Shown here: piece after piece, positions 33,247 through 39,023 of the stretch
How positions within the stretch are numbered: position 1 is the stretch's first letter
Layout of the letters: each line of letters opens with the position of its first letter
Assembly: GCF_026342015.1 (NCBI RefSeq)
Contig: NZ_JAPENL010000003.1
Span: 806,001-870,000 of the forward strand
Reading direction: 5' to 3'
From: Micromonospora lupini
GTDB lineage: Bacteria; Actinomycetota; Actinomycetes; Mycobacteriales; Micromonosporaceae
DNA length: 64,000 nt
Program-made: the position numbers and the translations under genes
The notes under the pieces: generated by a model
Seen by the model: only the letters and a program-made list of their open reading frames with translations
The model's database searches: none
What the model was told of the DNA's origin: nothing

Positions 33247-34835
33247 GATGCGATCCGCTCCTTGCTGGCCAGTCGGCCGTCGGTGAAACAGAGCCGCCAC
33301 GTCGGCTCGGCGAGGGGGAAGTTGCCGTCGGTGTAGTACTCGCACCCCGGCGCCGACACACCGAGCGGCGGGGTGAGCTGCCGCCGGGGCAACCCGTGCA
33401 GGTCGGCGCGCTCGGTCCCGGGCCGCATCCGGTCGTACGCCGACTCGTCCAACACCGTCCCGGCCGTGGCGAACGAGTAGTAGAGCAGCGACAGGACGAG
33501 CCCGAAACCGGCCGGGGCGGCGAGCGCCGTCAGCAGGCTGCGCCGAGCCCGACGACGCGCCTCGCGCAGCCGACGCTCGGCGTCCGCCGGCAGTTCCGGG
33601 CCACCGCCGACCACGGCGGCACCGTCGAACGTCGCGTCGACCACGGCGCCCACCGGGAGGGGCAACCCCGACCACCCCGCGCCGGAGCGCGATTCGGCGG
33701 GCAGCGGCAGCCGGGCGCGCACCGCGAAGCCACAGTCGGGGGACGGGCCGGCATCCAGCACGCCACCGGCCAGCCGGACCCGCTCGGCGAGGGCGAGCAG
33801 GCCGCTCCCCGACGAGGCCGGCCGGGGCAGCGGGCCAGCCGGCGCCGACGCGTTACGCACCCGCACCTCCACCCCGTCAGCGTTCCGAACGAGGGTCACG
33901 GTCACCGATGCGCCCGGGGCGTACCGGGCCGCGTTGGTGAGCGCCTCCCGCACCACCTGATGGGCGGCGGACCCGGTCATCCCGGGCAACTCCACGGTGT
34001 CGGGCGGGGCGTCCAGGCGTACCGCCATCCCGGCCTCGCGGGCCCCGGCCACCAGGTCGACGACGGTCTCCCCCACCGGGCGGACGCCTGCCGGACCGCC
34101 CTCCTCCCGGAGCACCCCGATGATGCCGTGCAGCCGTTCGGTCGCCGCCGCGACGCTTGCCCGCAGCTCCCCCACCGCCGTCCGGTGCTTCGGGGCGAGG
34201 TCCTCGGCCAGCTCCAACGCGGCAGCCCGCACCGCGATCAGGCTGAGGTCGTGACCGAGCGAGTCGTGCATCTCCTCGGCGATGCGGGCCCGCTCCCGCA
34301 GACGGATCCGCTCCGCCGCGCCCCGCCGCTCGCGCGTCAGCGCCTCGACGTGCCGTCGCCCGGCGTCGGCAAGAGCCTGCTGCTGCCGCCGGTAGCGGCC
34401 CACCAGCCACGGGAACACCCCGGCGAACAGCAGCACCGAAGCGAGCAGGAACCAGGTCGCCGCCCCGGTGCCGAGCAACCCCAGGTTCAGCACCGTGCCG
34501 CCGAGGGCGATCACGCCGAACAGCACGGCCGCCGGCGCGGCGCCCGCACTGCGCCGCCCGCACAGATAGCTGAACACCGGGATGGCGAAGACGAAGTTAC
34601 CGTCCACAAGCGAACCGAGCACCACCAGCAACAACCCCACCAGCGGCAGGCGCCGCGCCGACGCCACAGCGACCGCCAGCAACGCCAGCGAGCCGAGCAG
34701 CAACGCCACGTCGAAACGCGGGTACGGCGGAGTCAGCCGGGCAGCCGCGATCGGGGCGACCACCACCGCCCAGAGCAGCACGTCCAGCAGCGGACGCCGC
34801 CACCGCCCCGGCAGCGACCGGTCCAGGATCCTCAC
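33243..34835 (-). CDS. NarL-type sensor histidine kinase with C-terminal membrane tail
   Basis: A 530-aa kinase. An N-terminal block of about five hydrophobic helices (1-150) is followed by a coiled coil, the HisKA_3 site MHDSLGHDLSLIAV (His ~190), and a HATPase domain (VREALTNAARYAPG, GSGLLALAERV). Unusually, another transmembrane helix (LLTALAAPAGFGLVLSLLYY) and a ~70-aa tail with two Cys follow the ATPase domain. The tail pattern (MRPGTERADLHGLPRRQ, CEYYTDGNF, LCFTDGRLASKE) resembles a small BamE/SmpA-like module. GTG 34835 is preferred because a -10 TAGCCT lies 7 nt upstream; GTG 34853 is possible. Confidence 0.9.
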   Translation of the reverse strand: MRILDRSLPGRWRRPLLDVLLWAVVVAPIAAARLTPPYPRFDVALLLGSLALLAVAVASARRLPLVGLLLVVLGSLVDGNFVFAIPVFSYLCGRRSAGAAPAAVLFGVIALGGTVLNLGLLGTGAATWFLLASVLLFAGVFPWLVGRYRRQQQALADAGRRHVEALTRERRGAAERIRLRERARIAEEMHDSLGHDLSLIAVRAAALELAEDLAPKHRTAVGELRASVAAATERLHGIIGVLREEGGPAGVRPVGETVVDLVAGAREAGMAVRLDAPPDTVELPGMTGSAAHQVVREALTNAARYAPGASVTVTLVRNADGVEVRVRNASAPAGPLPRPASSGSGLLALAERVRLAGGVLDAGPSPDCGFAVRARLPLPAESRSGAGWSGLPLPVGAVVDATFDGAAVVGGGPELPADAERRLREARRRARRSLLTALAAPAGFGLVLSLLYYSFATAGTVLDESAYDRMRPGTERADLHGLPRRQLTPPLGVSAPGCEYYTDGNFPLAEPTWRLCFTDGRLASKERIAS

Positions 34836-34842
34836 GGCGGCC

Positions 34843-34885
34843 AGGCTACCCACGCCCGACCTGCGCGGACACCGACGAAAGTCAG
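34843..34885 (-). promoter_or_regulatory. kinase/regulator promoter with GACGAAAGTC palindrome
   Basis: GACGAAAGTC occupies 34874-34883, flanked by ACACC and GGTGT arms. On the minus strand, TAGCCT (34848-34843) lies 7 nt before GTG 34835, indicating leaderless transcription. The palindrome matches the one before the ABC exporter. Confidence 0.6.
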
Positions 34886-34889
34886 GTGT

Positions 34890-35615
34890 TCAGCTGCTCT
34901 CCTCGGCCCAGACGCGCCAGTCGTCGAGCACGCCGTGCAGCGCCGGAGTGAGCCAACCCGGCGCCGACCGCCGGAACACCCCCGGATCGATCGCGCCCGC
35001 GCCGGCTGGCACCGCGCCCATCAGGTTCGGCACCAGGTCGGTCAGGTTCGTCCAGTGCACCAGCTCAGGCGACGCCGGCCAGGCGCCGATCACCACGCCG
35101 GCCGGCACCGCCCGACGGTCCAGCGCCTCCAGGGTCAGCGCGGTGTGGTTGAGCGTGCCCAACCCGGCGCGGGTGACCACCACCGCGGGCGCGCCGAGCG
35201 ACACCGCCAGGTCGGCCATCGTCCATTGCTCGCCCGACGGGCGCAGCCCCATCGGCACCAGCAGGCCACCGGCCCCCTCCACCAGGACCAGGTCGTGCTT
35301 GTCCGCCTCCTCCCGGACCGCGTCCACCGCCGCGTACAGCTCCAGCGGCGGCAGGTCCGCGACCCGGGCGGCTGCCAGCGGGGCGAGCGGATCCGGAAAA
35401 CTGGCAAGCGTGCGACCGGTCAGCGGGGCCGCCAGCCGATTGACCGCGTCCACGTCGCCCGGCTCCCCACCGGCCGTGCCGGTCTGACCCGGCTTGACCA
35501 CCGCCACCCGCAGGCCGGCGGCCTGCGCGGCAGCCGCGATCGCCGCGGTGACCACCGTCTTGCCCACCTCGGTGTCGGTGCCGGTGACGAGCACCGGCCC
35601 CTCCCACGCGCTCAC
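34890..35615 (-). CDS. bioD: dethiobiotin synthetase
   Basis: A 241-aa ATP-dependent enzyme that closes the ureido ring of dethiobiotin from 7,8-diaminononanoate and CO2. The P-loop is GTDTEVGKT at residues 12-20, the substrate Lys is in VAVVKPGQTG, and LVLVEGAGGLLVPMG is the second conserved BioD motif. The GTG start overlaps the stop of the 80-aa repeat ORF (GTGA). That ORF in turn overlaps bioF, so the order bioF-repeat ORF-bioD is preserved. The diaminononanoate aminotransferase bioA is not in the window. Confidence 0.95.
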   Translation of the reverse strand: MSAWEGPVLVTGTDTEVGKTVVTAAIAAAAQAAGLRVAVVKPGQTGTAGGEPGDVDAVNRLAAPLTGRTLASFPDPLAPLAAARVADLPPLELYAAVDAVREEADKHDLVLVEGAGGLLVPMGLRPSGEQWTMADLAVSLGAPAVVVTRAGLGTLNHTALTLEALDRRAVPAGVVIGAWPASPELVHWTNLTDLVPNLMGAVPAGAGAIDPGVFRRSAPGWLTPALHGVLDDWRVWAEESS

Positions 35616-35854
35616 GGCAGCTTCTCGGTTCGCGACTGCGGGGCTCGCAGACCCGGCTCACTCCTCGCGCTCACGGGACCACCTGTGGTTCGCGACTGCG
35701 GGGCTCGCAAACCCGGCTCACTCCTCGCGCTCACGGGACCACCTGTGGTTCGCGACTGCGGGGCTCGCAAACCCGGCTCACTCCTCGCGCTCACGGGACC
35801 ACCTGTGGTTCGCGACTGCGGGGCTCGCAAACCCGGCTCACTCCTCGCGCTCAC
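35612..35854 (-). CDS. 80-aa ORF made of four 20-aa repeats, coupled to bioF and bioD
   Basis: From GTG 35854, which overlaps the bioF stop, to TGA at 35612, which overlaps the bioD start, an open frame encodes four repeats of VSARSEPGLRAPQSRT followed by TGGP in the first three and EKLP in the last. The frame exists because the DNA repeat unit is 60 nt long and contains no stop. Whether a peptide is made is unknown. The composition (Arg, Ser, Pro, Gly) does not suggest a folded domain. It may only be a repeat that keeps ribosomes moving from bioF to bioD. Confidence 0.4.
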   Translation of the reverse strand: MSARSEPGLRAPQSRTTGGPVSARSEPGLRAPQSRTTGGPVSARSEPGLRAPQSRTTGGPVSARSEPGLRAPQSRTEKLP

Positions 35855-35856
35855 GG
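35627..35856. repeat. 60-bp tandem repeat, 3.8 copies, between bioF and bioD
   Basis: Copies begin at 35627, 35687, 35747 and 35807. The full units are identical except that the first copy has G where the others have A at the tenth base of GGGCTCGCAR (35650). Each unit carries, on the minus strand, GTGAGCGCGAGGAG, which closely mimics the real bioD start GTGAGCGCGTGGGAG. The last copy covers the bioF stop codon. There are no spacers, so it is not a CRISPR array. Confidence 0.95.
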
Positions 35857-37020
35857 CGCACACTCCACGATGACGTCCAGGGCCCGCTCGAAATCCGCCC
35901 GGGGCACCCCGGCGCTGACGGTGAGGCGCAGCCGGGAGCGGTTGTCCGGGGTAGAGGGCGGCCGGAAGCAGCCCACCGCGACTCCCCGGTCCCGGCAGTC
36001 GGCGGCCCAGGCGGTCGCCGCCTCCGGGCCGGGGGCCGCCACCGAGATCACCGCCGCGTCCGGCGCGGAGACGGCCAGGCCGGCCGCGCCCAGTCGACCG
36101 ACCGCCAGCGCCACCCGGTCGGCCAGCTCGGTCCGCATATCGTCGCCGGGCCGGGCCAGCCGCAGCGCCGCGTGCACACCGGCCGCGACGGCCGGCGGCA
36201 GCGCGGTGTCGAAGATGAACGTACGGCTCGTCTCCACCAGGTGTCGGACGAACTCCGCCGGGCCGGCGACCACCCCACCCGCCCCGCCGAGCGCCTTGGA
36301 GAGGGTGGCGGTGACCACCACGTCCGGCTCGCCGGCCAGCCCGGCGGCCGCTACCGCGCCGGCCCCGGACGGACCTGTCACACCGAGCGCGTGCGCGTCG
36401 TCGACAAGCAGCAGCGCGCCGTAGCGGCGGGCCACCGCGTGCAGGTCGGCAAGCGGCGCGAGATCGCCGTCGACCGAGAAGACCGACTCGGTGACCACCA
36501 CCGCCGGACGTCCCGGCGCCACGGCCAGCGCGGCGGCCACCGCCGTCACGTCGGCGTGCGCGCTCACCACCGTCTCCGCGCCGGAGATCCGGCAGCCGTC
36601 GATGAGCGACGCGTGGTTGTGCGCGTCCGAGACGAGCAGGGTCCGGGGCTGGACGAGGGCCCGCAGCGCGCCGAGGTTCGCCAGGTATCCGGAGGAGAAG
36701 ACGAGAGCCCGGTCGGTGCCCAGCCACTGCGCAAGCTCGTCCTCCAGGGCCTCGTGCGCGTCGGTCGAGCCGCGCACCAGCCGCGACCCGGTCGCTCCCA
36801 GCCCGTACGCCGACAGTGCCGCCGTGGCCGCGGCGGTGACCTCCGGATGGGTGGCCAGGCCGAGGTAGTCGTTGCCGGCGAGGTCGGTCATCCGTTCGCC
36901 GGCGGGACGCGGGTGCAGCCGACGGGTCAGGCCGGCCTTCGCCCGCAACTGCGCGCGACGATCGAGCGCCGCCAGCCAGTCCGCCACCGTCACCCCTTCA
37001 CCGCCGTCCGCGCCTGTCAC
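35851..37020 (-). CDS. bioF: 8-amino-7-oxononanoate synthase
   Basis: A 389-aa PLP-dependent enzyme of the alpha-oxoamine synthase family that joins pimeloyl-thioester and L-alanine. Visible motifs are LAGNDYLGLATHPEV, VFSSGYLANLGAL, the substrate-site HNHASLIDGCR, LLLVDDAHALGVTG and the cofactor lysine (about K242) in ATLSKALGGAGG. Length fits the family. The start is uncertain: GTG 37020 is used, but GTG 36993 would also fit. Its stop codon lies inside the first unit of the 60-bp tandem repeat. It is divergent to bioB. Confidence 0.95.
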   Translation of the reverse strand: MTGADGGEGVTVADWLAALDRRAQLRAKAGLTRRLHPRPAGERMTDLAGNDYLGLATHPEVTAAATAALSAYGLGATGSRLVRGSTDAHEALEDELAQWLGTDRALVFSSGYLANLGALRALVQPRTLLVSDAHNHASLIDGCRISGAETVVSAHADVTAVAAALAVAPGRPAVVVTESVFSVDGDLAPLADLHAVARRYGALLLVDDAHALGVTGPSGAGAVAAAGLAGEPDVVVTATLSKALGGAGGVVAGPAEFVRHLVETSRTFIFDTALPPAVAAGVHAALRLARPGDDMRTELADRVALAVGRLGAAGLAVSAPDAAVISVAAPGPEAATAWAADCRDRGVAVGCFRPPSTPDNRSRLRLTVSAGVPRADFERALDVIVECAP

Positions 37021-37138
37021 GCCGACACCCGCCGGGCGAAATTACCACCCGCCACCACCGACCCGGCGAATCCACTCGGCACGCGGGGCCACCCAGGGCG
37101 ACGCCGGGGAGAGTGCCACCACGTAACGTCATCGACAG

Positions 37139-37148
37139 GTCACGTGAC
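37139..37148. promoter_or_regulatory. 10-bp palindrome in the bioF/bioB divergent region
   Basis: GTCACGTGAC is perfectly self-complementary and lies between the divergent bioF and bioB genes. It could bind a biotin regulator, but does not match any operator I recognise with confidence. Confidence 0.35.
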
Positions 37149-37226
37149 GCTACCGCACTGTCGGCGGGGCTCCGCTTGTGGAGATCGACCGGACGGCAGG
37201 TCGTACCCGCCTGACCGGGGGCCTTG

Positions 37227-37232
37227 TAGGGT
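37227..37232 (+). promoter_or_regulatory. -10 box of leaderless bioB transcript
   Basis: TAGGGT ends 7 nt before the bioB ATG at 37240. The spacing and the absence of a Shine-Dalgarno indicate transcription starting at or next to the start codon. Confidence 0.5.
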
Positions 37233-37239
37233 ACGAGCC

Positions 37240-38235
37240 ATGCCAGAGATCCTCGACCAGGCCCGCACCCAGGTCCTGGGTGACGGCGTCGGCCTCGACC
37301 AGGCCGGCGTCCTCGCCGTGCTGAACCTGCCCGACGAGCACCTGCCCGCCGCCCTCCAGCTCGCCCACGAGGTGCGGATGCGGTGGTGCGGCCCGGAGGT
37401 CGAGGTCGAGGGCATCGTCTCGCTCAAGACCGGCGGCTGCCCGGAGGACTGCCACTTCTGCTCGCAGTCGGGCCTGTTCACCTCCCCGGTGCGCTCGGTC
37501 TGGCTGGACATCCCGTCGCTCGTCGAGGCCGCGAAGCAGACGGCGAAGACCGGGGCGACCGAGTTCTGCATCGTGGCGGCGGTACGCGGCCCGGACGCGC
37601 GGCTGATGAAGCAGATGCGCGAGGGCGTGGCAGCCATCAAGGCCGAGGTCGACATCCAGGTCGCCGCCTCGCTGGGGATGCTCTCGCAGGAGCAGGTCGA
37701 CGACCTGGTCGACATGGGCGTGCACCGCTACAACCACAACCTGGAGACCTGCAAGTCGTACTTCCCCAACGTGGTCACCACCCACTCGTGGGAGGAGCGG
37801 TGGGAGACGCTGCGCATGGTCCGCGACTCCGGCATGGAGGTGTGCTGCGGTGGCATCCTCGGCCTCGGCGAGACCGTCGAGCAGCGGGCGGAGTTCGCCG
37901 CGCAGCTCGCCGAACTGAACCCGCACGAGGTGCCGCTCAACTTCCTCAACCCACGCCCCGGCACCCCGCTCGGTGACCGCCCGGTGGTCGAGGGCAAGGA
38001 CGCGCTGCGGGCCATCGCCGCGTTCCGGCTGGCCATGCCGCGCACGATCCTGCGCTACGCGGGCGGCCGGGAGATCACCCTCGGGGACCTGGGCACCCGC
38101 GACGGTCTGCTCGGCGGGATCAACGCGGTGATCGTCGGCAACTACCTGACCACGCTGGGCCGGCCGGCGACCGCCGACCTGGACCTGCTCGACGAGCTGA
38201 AGATGCCGGTCAAGGCCCTGTCCGCGACCCTCTGA
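37240..38235 (+). CDS. bioB: biotin synthase
   Basis: A 331-aa radical-SAM enzyme that inserts sulfur into dethiobiotin. The [4Fe-4S] cluster motif is CPEDCHFC (Cys 67, 71, 74). The second-cluster segment FCIVAAVRGP and the conserved YNHNLETCKSYF and CCGGILGLGET motifs are present, as are NFLNPRPGTPL and the C-terminal GGINAVIVGNYLTT. Like other actinobacterial BioB proteins it is followed by a small cysteine-rich auxiliary gene, bsaP, 19 nt downstream. The start is the ATG 7 nt after a -10 box. Confidence 0.97.
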   Translation: MPEILDQARTQVLGDGVGLDQAGVLAVLNLPDEHLPAALQLAHEVRMRWCGPEVEVEGIVSLKTGGCPEDCHFCSQSGLFTSPVRSVWLDIPSLVEAAKQTAKTGATEFCIVAAVRGPDARLMKQMREGVAAIKAEVDIQVAASLGMLSQEQVDDLVDMGVHRYNHNLETCKSYFPNVVTTHSWEERWETLRMVRDSGMEVCCGGILGLGETVEQRAEFAAQLAELNPHEVPLNFLNPRPGTPLGDRPVVEGKDALRAIAAFRLAMPRTILRYAGGREITLGDLGTRDGLLGGINAVIVGNYLTTLGRPATADLDLLDELKMPVKALSATL

Positions 38236-38254
38236 GCTGACCGGTGAGGACGAC

Positions 38255-38455
38255 GTGACAGAGGTTGTGGCAGCGCAGCGCTGGTGTGACCGCTGCGGCG
38301 AGGATGCGTCGGCCGCCGGGCACGACTCGTGCGCGGCGGCCCGGACGCTGGAGCCGCCGCGCTACTGCCCGCGCTGCCGACGTCGGATGAAGGTGCAGGT
38401 GCTGCCGGTCGGCTGGTCGGCGGTCTGCGTCGAGCACGGCGAGAGCCGAGGCTGA
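38255..38455 (+). CDS. bsaP: biotin synthase auxiliary protein
   Basis: A 66-aa protein with six cysteines: C11 and C14 (WCDRCGED), C26, C38 and C41 (YCPRCRRRM) and C58. Its size, the two CxxC pairs and its position immediately after bioB match BsaP, the small iron-sulfur protein reported to be needed for biotin synthase activity in mycobacteria and relatives, probably in re-supplying the sacrificed cluster. The identification rests on context and cysteine pattern. It starts with GTG 38255; the GNAT gene follows after 4 nt. Confidence 0.8.
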   Translation: MTEVVAAQRWCDRCGEDASAAGHDSCAAARTLEPPRYCPRCRRRMKVQVLPVGWSAVCVEHGESRG

Positions 38456-38459
38456 GCCG

Positions 38460-38966
38460 ATGCTGCGTGGGCGTGCGGTGGCCCTCCGACCGGCGACGGT
38501 CGCGGACGTGCCGGCCCTCGCGGCCATCCGGGCCGACCCGGAGGTACGCCGGTGGTGGCGCGGCGGCGACGACCTGGCCGCGGCCGTCCACGCCGACCTG
38601 AACGACGACGACCTCGCCCTGTACGCCATCGAGCACGACGGCCGGCTGGTCGGCGCGATCCAGTGGTACGCCGAACCGGATCCGGACTACCGGCACGCCA
38701 GCCTGGACATCTTCCTCGACCCGGCGGTACGCGGCGAGGGCCTGGGCGGGGACGCCATCCGCACCCTGGCCCGACACCTGATCGACGAGTACGGCCACCA
38801 CCGGTTCACGATCGACCCGGCCGCGGCGAACAGCGCGGCCATCCGGGCGTACGCGAAGGTGGGCTTCCGCCCGGTGGGCATCATGCGCCGCTACGAGCGG
38901 GGCGAGGACGGCCGCTGGCACGACGCCCTGCTGATGGACCTGCTCGCGGAGGACCTGGCCGACTGA
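38460..38966 (+). CDS. GNAT-family N-acetyltransferase (AAC(6')-like)
   Basis: A 168-aa acetyltransferase. The fold is clear: LRPATVADVPALAAIRADPEV at the N-terminus, DIFLDPAVRGEGLGGDAIRTLARH containing the acetyl-CoA pyrophosphate-binding segment, and NSAAIRAYAKVGFRPVGIMRRYERGEDGRWHDALLMDLL at the C-terminus. The last part closely follows aminoglycoside 6'-acetyltransferase-like proteins, but environmental homologues often have other substrates. It lies 4 nt after bsaP and is probably co-transcribed with bioB. A strong terminator follows. Confidence 0.88.
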   Translation: MLRGRAVALRPATVADVPALAAIRADPEVRRWWRGGDDLAAAVHADLNDDDLALYAIEHDGRLVGAIQWYAEPDPDYRHASLDIFLDPAVRGEGLGGDAIRTLARHLIDEYGHHRFTIDPAAANSAAIRAYAKVGFRPVGIMRRYERGEDGRWHDALLMDLLAEDLAD

Positions 38967-38973
38967 ACCGGGC

Positions 38974-39009
38974 GGGCGTGCCCGGCACCGCATGGTGCCG
39001 GGCACGCCC
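38974..39009. terminator. 16-bp perfect hairpin, bidirectional terminator
   Basis: The arms 38974-38989 and 38994-39009 are fully complementary around a GCAT loop. They separate the converging GNAT and GH10/GH62 genes. Confidence 0.85.
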
Positions 39010-39023
39010 CGGTTCTCCGCGAA

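Noticed and set aside
35627..35856. CRISPR array
   Set aside because: The repeats are directly adjacent 60-bp units with no unique spacers, and no cas genes are near.
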